Positions 47,692-59,140 of a DNA stretch of 64,000 bases are shown here, in pieces. The stretch comes from Uranotaenia lowii (Eukaryota > Arthropoda > Insecta > Diptera > Culicidae): the NCBI RefSeq assembly GCF_029784155.1, contig NC_073693.1, positions 231,003,621-231,067,620 of the forward strand, in the 5' to 3' direction. The notes beneath the pieces were generated by a model. It ran no database searches, was not told the DNA's origin, and worked only from the letters and a program-made list of their open reading frames with translations. Within the stretch, counting starts at the first letter, position 1, and each line of letters opens with the position of its first letter. Position numbers and translations under genes: made by a program.

Positions 47692-50382
47692 GGAATATGG
47701 GGATTTTTTTTTATTATCTGACGGGTTTGCGCCGGGGGTCTTCAGATTTTCCCCAAAATTGAAAATTTGGTTCATTTTTGCGACTTAAAAACACATGTAT
47801 TTTTTCAGATTTCTAACATTTTTATTTTTTGAGTTAGCTTCGGTTAAATTTTTTTATAAATAAAAAATAACCATTTTTCAAAGCTACATAACTCTGTTAT
47901 TTTTCAACGGAAATTATAAAATAGCACATCAAAATGCATTGAAATTTTATCAGCTTTCCAAATAAAATATTTTAAAAAAATTAAATAATGACCTTCAACA
48001 TGAAAAGTTGTAAATAAACTTTAAATGGCGTCTAAAAGTACCGTCTGCACCACCGAATATTTTGCAAAAAATACCATTGTATAGCTCGATTCATGATGCA
48101 ACTTTCATCTGAAGACACCAAAGTGGGCCATTAACACCTTGAAGAGTTATGAAAGAAATAATGACAATAAATCTCTTTTTTTACATCGAAAACAAACAAT
48201 GGTCGAACAACTGCACTCACATATGGAGATAGCAAGCACTTCTAACAACATGGAAACAAATAAACTTATCAAAGCAGGTAATAAACACTATTTTTTCACC
48301 CTTTTCAGACTGCCCTTACTCGCATAACAGTCCCATATGAATTTTCGTCATTTTAGGTCAACGTATGGCTTCAAAATAAAACACTAAAAAAGAGGTTTTG
48401 TTCTACAAATTTCGAAAAAAAAATATCAATTCGTGGCTGTCCTATAGGAAATATACCGAAGCTAACAGTCCCATATGTGAAATACCAAGGATTTGGTTAC
48501 TTTTCAATGCTTCTTTCGGCGAAATAGTCTTTGGTTTATTGCTTTCAATCATTTAAACATTTTTTTAACTCACTTGATGTCGAATGATGCACAGTAGTTC
48601 TCGAAGGCAGGTCTGACTTTCTTAGGAATGACTTCCTGAGCGAAAAACTATCGGATGCAATCAAAAATCGTCAAAAGATTCAACCAACAATGTGGAATTC
48701 ACGATATTTTTTTCCAAAAGTATGTTTTTTTCTGGCAATTGCAATTTAGAAGTTTAAAATGATCAAATTTAAGTCCTAAAAAGTAGCTTGGTGAACAAAA
48801 TATATTCTGTATGGGACTGTTATGCGAGTAGATTTGAAAAAGGTTTCAAATATGGTCGATTAACAGTCCCATAATGAATAAAAATGGTGCTCTCGACCTT
48901 ACCAATAACCCAATTTCGAAAATTTCAGGTCTAACGATCTATTATGACAACCTAGAAACGATCTTCGTTTATGCTGAAAGTGATGGTCACAATTTAAAAA
49001 TATATTCCAAAACAGAAAATTTCAGAATGATTTCCTCGCTTGCTTGTTTTTGCATATGGGACTGTTATGAAAGTAGGGGCGGTAGAGTGTTGCAGCTTAA
49101 CTGACTTCATGTTATATCCAAAAATCTAATAACGTATTCGTTTATACTCAGTTTTGCACCAAGTCACAACAAGTTATGCACATTGTACTGTCATTTTTAG
49201 AAGTTTATGCGCTAAGTTTTGCATCCGTAATTCCCCAGATTTGATTAAAAATGGGAGGTGGAACACTGAAGATTCGTGTGTGAGCGATCGAGGTAGCAAA
49301 ACGCTGACGACGAATTATGTTCGTTCTAGTATGGTAAACCTCAAAACTGGGCGAATGGAGAAAACGAATACGGTCAAAGTATCATATTTTCATCATTTTA
49401 CAGCCTGGGCTGGCCATACTGAGCTCTTCGATTATTTCTACAACATTTGTGCCACTTTCTCATACTTTTTTGATCTACGGGAAAGGATTTTGGTGTCCAG
49501 TGCATAGCTCCCGATATAAAAACAATGTAAAGCACGTCTAAATTTCATTTTTTAATCACATTTTTGTGATCCCAAACACAGGGACTGAACCTTCTACTTT
49601 TGGCATTGATTATGCTTCACAATGATCTTTGATCGAAAAGTTAATAAGTTATATAGTATATGACCAGGTTGTAAAAGCAACATTCCCATTATTAGTTATA
49701 TCACATTAACAATACGATACTAAGAATTTTGGTTAAAATTTAAAGTCAGTTTTGCTGCAAACACTCTACAAAGCACAAAAAGTAGTGTTTTTTACCTGCT
49801 ATAGTAAGTTCTTTTGTTTCCAAGTTGTTAGAAGTGCTTGCTATCTCCATATGTGAGTGCAGTTGTTCGACCATTGTTTGTTTTCGATGTAAAAAAAGAG
49901 ATTTATTGTCATTATTTCTTTCATAACTCTTCAAGGTGTTAATGGCCCACTTTGGTGTCTTCAGATGAAAGTTGCATCATGAATCGAGCTATACAATGGT
50001 ACTTTTTGCAAAATATTCGGTGGTGCAGACGGTACTTTTAGACGTCATTTAAAGTTTATTTACAACTTTTCATGTTGAAGGTCATTATTTAATTTTTTTA
50101 AAATATTTTATTTGGAAAGCTGATAAAATTTCAATGAATTTTGATGTGCTATTTTATAATTTCCGTTGAAAAATAACAGAGTTATGTAGCTTTGAAAAAT
50201 GGTTATTTTTTATTTATAAAAAAATTTAACCGAAGCTAACTCAAAAAATAAAAATGTTAGAAATCTGAAAAAATACATGTGTTTTTAAGTTGCAAAAATG
50301 AACCAAATTTTCAATTTTGGGGAAAATCTGAAGACCCCCGGCGCAAATTGTCAGATAATAAAAAAAAATCCCCATATCCTTC
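47692..50382. mobile_element. Element with inverted-repeat arms over 600 bp
   Basis: The left arm 47692-48306 is repeated in reverse at about 49775-50382 with an estimated 95 percent identity: GGAATATGGGGATTTTTTTT and TGCGCCGGGGGTCTTCAG at the outside, GTGGGCCATTAACACC in the middle. After a nested MITE the left arm continues at 49083-49110 (TAGAGTGTTGCAGC), matching 49743-49772. The single-copy core is about 49110-49735. Both arms share an open frame (48139-48327 forward, 49746-49934 reverse) whose first 37 residues are identical, but it starts with TTG and is probably just a result of arm identity. No transposase recognised in the core. Confidence 0.85.
48310..49082. mobile_element. TIR element nested in the left arm, about 770 bp
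   Basis: The left end CTGCCCTTACTCGCATAACA then GTCCCATATG and the reverse complement of the right end (CCGCCCCTACTTTCATAACA then GTCCCATATG) form a 30-bp TIR. AACAGTCCCATA recurs internally (48473 and, in either orientation, 48811 and 48862). Absence of this segment from the otherwise matching right arm at about 49770 marks it as a later insertion. The TSD is not clear. Confidence 0.8.
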
Positions 50383-50882
50383 ATTTAAACAACGTTAAAT
50401 AAATTGCAAACTAAAATGCCAATCCGTGTAAAATTTATAAAAAGTTGCATCGCTCTTCTGAAGCCACAAATATTTTATCACAATTGTTTTTCAGAAAAAG
50501 TATTAACATTGTGATTTCCTATGTGTAAGAATTTTTTTTGCAATATTTCTTCAATGGGCATATTTTTTATTTTTTTAACCGGATTCATCGTTTAAAAAAA
50601 CATTTTTTGTTGTATTGCGATGATTATGAGTATTTCTAAGGTAATTTGTTAAGAAAAAAAAAACACGCATTCCTAGGATTTAAGAAGCGAGCGGCAGCTT
50701 CATCTAAATTTTGGTTTCCTGATATCTTTTCCATCCAGATTTTGAAGGGTCTCCAGGAAAATAAATTTCTGCAAACACCTTAGTTATTTTGAACACCGAA
50801 AACTTCGCGTCCTTCGAAATTGTTACCCAATTTATGGAAAAATAACTTCAGCGCATTTGTGCAGAATTGATTCGTCCAAAGA
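50383..50882. other. Noncoding spacer
   Basis: AT-rich, no frames or repeats recognised between the two inverted-repeat elements. Confidence 0.5.
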
Positions 50883-51588
50883 TGCACAATGGGGAAAAAG
50901 TGCACAAACCGCAGAGAAATTCAATATCTTTCGTCACATAAACCAAATCTATGAAAATATACTTTACTTTTGTGAAAATTTCCGGAAAATCGATTGGACA
51001 TAGTTTCAAACGCCGCACAAGCTTTCGAATGGAGATATAGTGCCTTTTAACCTATAATTCCCCTATATTTTGTAAACATTCCAGAAAAACACTGATTTGA
51101 ACTAGAGGATATTGAACGAAAACAGACCTATCGTGTGTTATGTTTTCTGAAAAATCGAATGAAGGCTGCTTGAGCTACCGCCCGCTTTGAAATATGGAGT
51201 TATGGGTGCTTTAACCGTCAATTCCCCTACATTTTTCAATGATTTCAGAAAAAAATGTAGGAGAATCGAGGATAAAACAGCCATAACTCCATTTTTTGGA
51301 GCGTGCGGTGGCTCAAACAGCCTTAATTCGAGTCCTCAGAAAAAATTACACACGATAGGTCTATTTTCGTTTAATATTCTCTGGTTCAAATTAGTGTTTT
51401 TCTGGAATGATTTAAAAATATAGGAGAATTAGGGGTTAAAAAAGCAATATATCGCGTTTCAAACTATGTTAAATCTATTTTCCGGAAATTTTTACATAAG
51501 GAAAGTATATTTTCATAGATTTGATTCATGTAGAACGAAAGATATTGAATTTCTTCGCGGTTTGTACACTTCTTTCCCCATTGTGCGA
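50883..51588. mobile_element. Palindromic foldback element, 706 bp
   Basis: Two arms of about 350 bp meet at about 51236 with almost no spacer: CCCCTACATTTTT and AAAAAAATGTAGG flank the centre, GGAGTTATGG and CCATAACTCC come next, and the outer ends are TGCACAATGGGGAAA and TTTCCCCATTGTGC. The arms differ at perhaps one position in seven, so the fold is old. No protein is encoded; the reading frames are products of the palindrome. Confidence 0.85.
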
Positions 51589-52470
51589 TGGGTTAACTCT
51601 TATTTGATTTCCTAGCAAACATTTAGGCAGATAAATTGCAAAAACAACAAAATTAATAAAACAAGTTTACCCGATGAAACGGTTGTATAAAAACCAGAAA
51701 AAAGGCATATTGCCACAAAAATGGAGGCGACATACCTATAATGACAAATTATCGACCGTGCGTGTTTTTAATAAAATAAAAACAATTAATGCTTCCAACG
51801 AGAATTGAACTCGAGCCCATTCAGTCCACTTTTCGATACCTTAAAACAAGACCTACTCGCGACGCAATAGCTCTATAGTTGAGAGTAGCTATTCTTGAAA
51901 CGGGTCGAGGGAAAAAAGCAAGAAACTCGCTTGAGAGTCCATTGAAGCCACACGCATTCATCGAAAATCATTTCACTTCAATCAGATGATTTCGTCAAAA
52001 TCCCATCAACATATTCGCTACTTTTTGGCAACAGATTTACGAACTAACTTATCGTTCATCCGATTCAACTTGTTTAAGAGCTATGCGTGTCAAAAGCAAA
52101 TCATGGAGAATCACTCAATAGAAACATTTTTATGATCACGATGAACAAAATCTCTATAAACGATATTAATTACTATTTCTATCATGTTTTCATGTTGGCA
52201 GGGTTAGAACGGAATTTATCATCTGTCCAAAGCTATCGTGGAAAATTTGCATAAACATATTATTTTCAACATCCCTAAAACAGTGTACGTGAATACTGAT
52301 TCAATGGTTTTGAATCGCCTATTCATAGACAAGAAATTTGAAAATCATAATAGGTGGATATTTGTATTTTCTTTCAAACAGAATAGTGAAATTGTGTATG
52401 TCGTAAACTGAGACTTTTGACGTTATAAACTAAAATTCTAAATCAAACATAGGATCATCGAGTAGGTTAA
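51589..52470. other. Noncoding, possible tRNA-like relic
   Basis: On the reverse strand around 51795-51820 there is GCTCGAGTTCAATTCTCG, a box-B-like hairpin as in a T-arm, but no convincing box A at tRNA spacing. It may be a decayed SINE head. Nothing else is recognised. Confidence 0.3.
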
Positions 52471-52474
52471 GTAA

Positions 52475-53265
52475 GATTTAGTTAATTTGGGACAGTTATA
52501 AATGCGTGTAAATAACTTAAGAATTGTTCGTTTGATTAAAATCCTTTCTAAGAAGGAAGTGAAGGTTATCTTATTAATTTATGAAAAAATTGGTGTGTAT
52601 TTCTTTTTTGTTAGAAATATATATTCTTTATTCTTGGTTTCTACCATCGGTTGGCGCACACCTTTTTCAGTAATGATATTGATACTTATTTTTTGAACAA
52701 AACTGAGGAAAATTTTATAAATTCAGTTGCTTCGAAATTAACAACACTTCATTATTTTGTCGCCACTAAAATATAATGGAACTTCAGCTGGAAAAATTTG
52801 ACATCAGCAACATCATCATGAGATTCAGTTGAAAGTAAAATCGGTTAATAGAGATCGTTAAAAAACGAAATAAGCAATAAAAGGATTTTATTTAGGCTTG
52901 AACAACTGTGAAACCAATGTTTTCGTCATGAAAATTGTGGTTTTTCCACAGGTGCATTGTTTTTCCAAATCATTTGATTTTTTGCAAAAAAAACAACCAC
53001 CTAATATGAATTTCATTCGTTTAACGACCTTGCCACGAGCAGAAATGATTTGAAACGAATATATTTTTTCAAACTTATTTTTCGAGATAATTTGATTAGA
53101 TATTTTCTGTAAACTAGATAAAACCATATTTTTAAGCTACTTTACTCTGTCACTTTTAACGAAAATCATGTAATAGCACATCAAAACGCTTTGAAATTTT
53201 ATCAGCTTTTCACATAAAATACTTAAGAAATAGGTGTAAATGAACTTTAAATGGTGTCTAAAGGA
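52475..53265. repeat. Second copy of the outer-element family fused to the CGGAAATCAT family
   Basis: 52475-53060 matches 39205-40190 in the same orientation and order (TGGGACAGTTA, GGCGCACAC, TTTTTCCACAGG, GACCTTGCCACGAGCAGA) but lacks the extra 380 bp found in that copy. 53060-53265 then matches the shared interior of the 46.4-50.4 kb elements (CATCAAAACG to TTTAAATGGTGTCTAAA). Confidence 0.7.
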
Positions 53266-53274
53266 GTTCAGAAT

Positions 53275-53293
53275 GGGGGGGGGGGGGAGGGGG
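53275..53293 (+). repeat. G-run, 13 consecutive G plus G5
   Basis: A G13-A-GG... tract in otherwise AT-rich DNA. It could form a G-quadruplex and is a place where sequencing length errors are likely. Confidence 0.8.
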
Positions 53294-53430
53294 CTGAAAA
53301 ATTCGAATCTATAAATTTGTATTATTTTAAGAGGAGAAATCACCGTGAATTTGTTTTATGAAATGAATTTGCGGCTTTATCGGTGAGGGTTAAAGAGTTG
53401 AAATGGAAGACGGATAGAAGAACAGAAGAA

Positions 53431-53787
53431 AATTCTAAGGTGGTGAAAAGAGCGAAGAGCATTTGAAATAGAAGCTTGACCACATGCTAAATTCTTTGTC
53501 CCGAATTAACTGTATTGAAGAAGTAGTACCCAATAGAGAAGGCACTACATTTTTCGATACAGTTAATTATGGATGGTTCGACCGCCATGTGAGTGTGCAC
53601 ATGTCCGTTCGGCACATGTGCACACTCACATGGCGGTCGAACCATCCATAATTAACTGTATCGAAAAATGTAGTGCCTTCTCTATTGGGTACTACTTCTT
53701 CAATACAGTTAATTCGGGACAAAGAATTTGGCATGTGGTCAAGCTTCTATTTCAAATGCTCTTCGCTCTTTTCACCACCTTAAATTT
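53431..53787. repeat. Near-perfect 347-bp palindrome
   Basis: Arms of about 170 bp (53436-53604 and 53613-53782) are identical by eye except one base (ATGCTAAATTC against ATGCCAAATTC) and one base at the centre. The loop is only TT inside CCGTTCGG. Outer ends are TAAGGTGGTG and CACCACCTTA. Each arm holds its own smaller inverted repeat (53504-53568 and 53650-53714: AATTAACTGTAT ... ATACAGTTAATT around a 16-nt loop). As RNA it would be a long hairpin with smaller alternative hairpins. No TIR-type TSD beyond a possible AAATT. Confidence 0.95.
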
Positions 53788-54717
53788 GTATTACATTTTT
53801 TTTTAATACTCAGAAAACTTAAACTTGCGCAAACTAGATATTTAACCCTGATAACAACCTAAATGTAAGCAAAACTATTTCCTATGAAGATCAATCACAT
53901 GATTCACTTCTTCCTTTGAAGATAAGTTACAAGATAGACTTTGTAACAGATAATAGAAATATCAAACTAACAGAAATTTCTACTGTTATCTGAAGCATAA
54001 GTCTAAAAGTTTCTGCAATTTCAATAAAAAAAAGTCCTACCTTTCTACTAAAAATTATTATAAATAACGGTATCGAATTTTCTTGATATATTGTATTAGA
54101 TATAACTCCATTTTTAATCTGTCAATCATCATCCAGTCTTGAGTGTTTAACGGTCACTTTAGAAAGATTTATGACTTGAAACCTTTCTCAGGCGCATTTA
54201 AATATATTTTTGCTTCTAGAGCCCCTAAGGAAATTGTGATTTTTTCAATTTCAATTTAGATTTCAATTATGTCAATTATATATTCTTGGCTTGAAATCAG
54301 TATATCTTCGTTTCCTTAAATCAGTTTGTACAAAATTTACAGTTTTTGAAATCTTGTAACGAAACTAAATTAAATTTTTTTATAAAAATCTTACGAAAAA
54401 AATGTCAAAGAACAAAAAACATGCTTCTCAATAATAGCTCAGCCGAACCAGATTTGTTTTCAGAATAAAAGTTGAGTTCGAACTCAATTTTGTTTATAAG
54501 AATATTTAAATTCAATATGTCACTCAAATGTGATAAATTCACCATTTTAAACCACAAATTTGGAAAATATTCATTCAAAAATTATTTAAAAAATCTGTTG
54601 CTCTTTGAAGAAGAGGTGTTTTGATTGGAACTTTCAACTAAAGCTTGCTGCATTCCTAATTTTATAATACAAAAAATCAAATGTGAGGATTTGAATAATC
54701 CAGAAATACAGTGAGCG
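53788..54717. other. Noncoding spacer
   Basis: AT-rich; no frame, repeat or structure recognised. Confidence 0.5.
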
Positions 54718-54718
54718 A

Positions 54719-54910
54719 AATAAGAATAGCACCACTATGTGTTTTGCTTGTCAAAATATGAATGATTGAAAATTACGAAATTTTCTTCCACAGTTTGTTC
54801 TGAATTGCTTAACGGATAAATCATGCAAAAGTTAAGTTCTTTGTACGTAGCAATTGGCGTTGAGGACCAAAAATGTGAAAAAATGATGCGAAATAAGTTG
54901 CGCAGTTTTT
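54719..54910. mobile_element. Tc1-type MITE relic (left part only)
   Basis: CAGTGAGCGAAATAAGAATA follows a TA at 54717-54718 and the sequence tracks 4101-4265 through GCAATTGGCGTTGAGGACCA then AAAAATG. At that point it lacks the 51-bp retro-insertion of the 4.1-kb copy and acts as an unoccupied site. No right TIR was found, so the element is truncated or has decayed. Confidence 0.75.
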
Positions 54911-55234
54911 GATAGCAAATTATTTTCTCACTTAGTCTTTTTTGCTTAAGTACTTATAAATGAACGAACTTTATCAAAGGCAAAAAGCTTAACAAGGATG
55001 CTGCTATTTTTCAGCGTCTGGCATAAACAAGCCTTTCGCTTATCTTTTCATAAGCATAAAAATGTTTTCAATAAATTTTGGGTAAACTAACGGTTAAAAA
55101 ACATTAACTAGTTCAATAATTCTACGTCTACGTCATTTTGCCAGATGATGAAAATTAGTTATGAAATAAATTGGCTGTCAAAAAATTATAGGAATAATAA
55201 GCGTTAGGCATTTTTACACAAGAGACTGTCTAGT

Positions 55235-55905
55235 TTGCATATCAGTTGTATAATTTTCCTTGAACCACAGCGTTTTGGGTACTTAGAGGATGTTTACAAT
55301 AGACAGAGAGATGTATAAAAAAACCTTTTTGCAAAGAAACTCTCTGGAGCCGCTGAATTTTTATTCATAAGAAAATAACCTTGGAAGAAGTTAAGAAGAT
55401 TATTTTCAAATCTTTTTTTGAGTTTAATTATTAGTTTTTCGTATTCTTACGCTTAATGTTTTGATAATGTAAAAAAAAGCTAATTAACTCATGACAAAAG
55501 TTATGACCATTTAAAAATAATCTGAATCCAATAAAAAGTGGTAAAAAATGGAAGTCTTTGCTTTCTTGGGGTTTTGTTAATTTTCCTTCAATCACAGCGT
55601 TTTGAGTACTTAGAAGTTGTTAACAATACACAGAAAGGTGTGTAAAAAGCCTTTTTGCAAAGAAATTCTCTGGAGCCACTGAGTTTGTATTCATAAGAAA
55701 ATAACCTTGAAAGAAGTTTAGAAGATTATTTTCCAGATCTTTTTTTGTATTTAATTATTGGTTTTTCATATTCTTACGCTCAATTTTTTGGCAACGTAAA
55801 AAAGATGTTAATTAATTCATGACAAAAGCTACAACCATTAAAAAAAATATCTGAATTCAATAAAAAGTGTTTAAAAATGGCAGTCTTTGCTTTTTACGGT
55901 TTTTG
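55235..55905. repeat. Two tandem copies of a 327-bp repeat
   Basis: Landmarks AATTTTCCTT (55252, 55579), GCAAAGAAA.TCTCTGGAGCC (about 55335 and 55662) and ATTCTTACGCT.AAT (about 55443 and 55770) are all 327 bp apart. A third partial copy is at 58994-59140. An inverted fragment (GGTGGCTCCAGAGAGT) is at about 60720. Confidence 0.8.
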
Positions 55906-56094
55906 TTAGTATCATGGAATATTTTAGTATAGGTTATATAAATCAACAAAACTCATTCGCTATGTAAAGCAGTTTTTTGTGATTAGTATTCTAATCCTAA
56001 AGTTAAATAGCTTCCAAATGAACAGTCAAAAAAGCTTAAATACAATTTGAAAAACTTTTTTTTTTTGTATAACATCGATTTTTTTCTGTGGCAC

Positions 56095-58993
56095 AAGGCC
56101 GTGCGAACGGAGGGGGGGGGGGGAGGTTTAGGGGTTTAACCAACCCCCCCCCCCCCATGGAGATTTTATCCAAGTAAAATTTTTAACGTAGTAAAGGAAA
56201 ATTACTTGATCTTAAAAGGTGTTCAATAAGTTGTTAGCAAAAAAGTCAGAACTTTTTTCTCGCCTCCGGCGGAAATCAGTTTTAAATCACTCTAGGCTTG
56301 AGACATTCCATTTCATGACACTACAAACATACACGCCATTCACAAATTGAAACTAATTATTGCATTTCAATCAATCATTAGTGCTGAAACTCAAATCTTG
56401 ACATACAAAAACTCTACCTCGTCTCTAGAATGAGTTTTCATTAAGAAGTGTAACCAAACTGATTCAGAATTTGAGACCAACCATTTTAACTTCAAAATTA
56501 ATTCATCGAATACTAATTTTTACATCAACTAGTTGGAAGCCATGTATCATGACTCACGATTGTCATCAGAATGAGCATAACATAATCTTAAACCTAGTAT
56601 CCTCCTAGAAATAAATTCCAGTCTCAATACTATTTGTGTTTCTTGTTTTTCTAAATGCTCAACATCACACTCAAAAACGTTTTGATAAATTGCACATAGC
56701 CACAAAATTCACATACTTCGAGGTGCTAAATATTTAAAAGCTGATTTTGATTAATTTAGGTGCCCTTGATCTAAGTTTGGAATTTTTCTATAATTTTTTG
56801 TTTTTTGATTAACTTTTGAAAATATTTTACAATCATTTAAGAAATTTCTGCATTTTTTGACAAAACTTTAAAACGAAACAAATATTTTTAAAATAAAGGT
56901 ATTAAACCAAAACTTCAAGTAATTTTGAGTTGTAAGAAAAAAGTTTTAGGGGTTTTCTATTTGTTTACTTTTCCCTTGTTTTAATGATAGTTTAAACAAA
57001 ATTGAATTATTGCTGTTTTGAAGCAAAAATAGAATTGTTTTGCAAGTTTGAACAATTTTGTTAAATGAGTTAATTTTTTGTTTAAACTTTATTCAGTTGT
57101 ATTTGAAATACTTTTTATAATATCCTTATTAAATTAAAAAAAAACTTTCGATTTTACCTTTTTTAGATCATGCATCATAATCCTTGAAATATTATTTCTC
57201 AATTAAATAAAATAGATACATATAATAAACAAAATCAAAACATTTTTTTGTTATTTCATCATCAATGATTGATGTAACTTAACACTGATAATTATAAAGC
57301 TAATAAACACCACACACAAGGAGTCAAAATTTATTCAAGTTCAGGACGCTTAAATCTAAAATCAATCATTTAATCTTAAGCACCAACTTGCAGTTCCCTT
57401 GAGTTATCAAATAAATTCTATTAATAATGTTTTAAAATGGTTAGGTCTAAAATGTTTAAAAACTTATCTTTCTCATTTTCGTATTTTGTTTTAATTTTCA
57501 AATAAATTTATTGAATTTTTTAAATCAAACTTTTTAAATTTATTGAAATATTTTGATAAGTTTGTTTTTTTATTCCGATTTTTTTTTCTGAAAACGTAAT
57601 CTTCTTGGAAGCCTTTAAATCTAAATTTTTACCATAGTTTCCACCTTCTCTCTTTTCCAGGACCAGATTCAATTAAAAGCGACAAATATTTAGTGCTTGA
57701 AATTTTTAACTTTAAAACCTTCGATTGAAAATTTAAAAATGTTTTATTTATTTTCATCGTAAAAAATCATATATTTTAATCGATCCTGATTTTTAATTAA
57801 TCTTTAGAAAGTTCGAAAAATGATTCAAAGTAGCAAATAGATTTAAATGGGCAATGTTAACTTAGTTTTTATTATCTTTCTGCATTAGGTTTTAACAACA
57901 AAATTTGATTTTTTTTTTGCTTTTCATTTAAGTTTATCATTGGTCACTTACCAATCTGTGATTTGCCAGTGTAATTGAACATGTTGTACTTCTAAATTTT
58001 CAACTGGTTGTGTAACTGATCGATTCGTTCTCCCAAATATACTTTCATGTACACGTAATACATTCACTTCATAACAGTTCATACGAAATCATGGTGTCGG
58101 GTATATTGTACGCTGTATTTTAGGTTTGATTTTTAAAAGGTGTTATCCAAAAATGCATGAGCACTTACTTTGATAAAACTGCGGTGAATCCGTGCACCCA
58201 TGATGGATTATCTACATACATACATACATGTTTTACTTCTAATATATAAAGTGATTATTTTGAACTTCCTAACTTTTTAAGCCTTTTATTTTAATAACTG
58301 GAATAATTTAAATATAGAAAAAGTTTTTATCTATGACTCTGGTCACTTGCACTCTTGAAATATAATTAAATATTTTCTTCTTATTATCAAATAAAATTCA
58401 ATTATCAACTCTTGAATAAATTCTTCTAACTTCAAAATAAATCTTTTCCCTGGTTGAGAATTCACACTTCAAATCATGATTTTTTTTTTTTTTAATTAAA
58501 GATATTACATTTTTTAATCAATTCTTCAATTGAAAATTAAGAGAAAAAATGCAATATTGAATGATTAATAATAACAATCATTATCATTTTTCTAACTGTG
58601 TTTTATCATGGTCAATTTTTAACCTGATTTGAAATTTATTTGTGAGTTCAGATTTTTTTGAAATTTGATAAAATATTTTATGTATTCTATTTCATATGAA
58701 TTCATAAGAATTCATTTATGTCCGAAGATTTGATTTCAAATTTGAAAACAAGACTGTAAGAATTTATCTTCAAGCAAATTTCAAGTTCAGGATTAGTAAT
58801 ATCATTTTGAATAATTTATCAATGACTCACCAGAAATAGCATTGATTTGAAACATTCATTTTTAATGGTTTTGAAAACTTTGATTTATTTTATTAGTAAA
58901 ATTCATTATTTTTGAGTTTGTGTATTAATATAAGTTGTTTAGAAATCAATTTTCTTATTTATTGTATGCTTTTGGAATTGTTATCATTTTTAA
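56095..58993. mobile_element. hAT-like non-autonomous element, copy 2 (right end lost)
   Basis: Starts AAGGCCGTGCGAACGGAGG and follows copy 1 (17354-20035) in the same orientation with many small indels to about TTATCATTTTTAAGCTAAAT, where copy 1 has another 45-50 bp including its TIR. So the right TIR is missing here, and the third 327-bp repeat copy begins directly. Beside the left TIR are long G and C runs (56109-56155). A 238-bp insertion absent from copy 1 lies at 57996-58233. No coding content. Confidence 0.85.
57996..58233 (+). mobile_element. 238-bp insertion with 9-bp direct repeats
   Basis: Bounded by TACTTCTAA at 57987-57995 and 58234-58242. Copy 1 of the host element has no counterpart (its site near 19225 reads TATTATTAA). 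The insertion ends in TACATACATACATACATG plus T4, a microsatellite-type 3' tail as seen in RTE-type LINEs and the SINEs they copy. No Pol III boxes recognised, so its class is open. Confidence 0.7.
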
Positions 58994-59140
58994 GCTAAAT
59001 AATTTGCATATCAATTGTATAATTTTCCTTCGACCAGCATCTTGAGTACAAAAAGGATGTAAACAATATACAGAAAGTAAATAACCTTTTTTGCAAAGCA
59101 ACTCTCTGGAGCCACTGGATTTTTTCATAAGGAAATAAAA
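58994..59140. repeat. Third, partial copy of the 327-bp repeat
   Basis: TTTGCATATCAATTGTATAA then TTTTCCTT matches 55235 on, followed by GCAAAGCAACTCTCTGGAGC and CATAAGGAAATAA. It directly abuts the broken end of the hAT-like element, so that element interrupted or was deleted into this repeat array. Confidence 0.7.

Noticed and set aside
48139..49934. Same 40-odd residue peptide encoded in both arms of the inverted element
   Set aside because: Arms are nearly identical throughout, including noncoding parts, and the frame begins with TTG; no evidence of selection on protein.
51790..51870. Reverse-strand tRNA gene
   Set aside because: Only a T-arm-like hairpin is convincing; no box A at proper distance.
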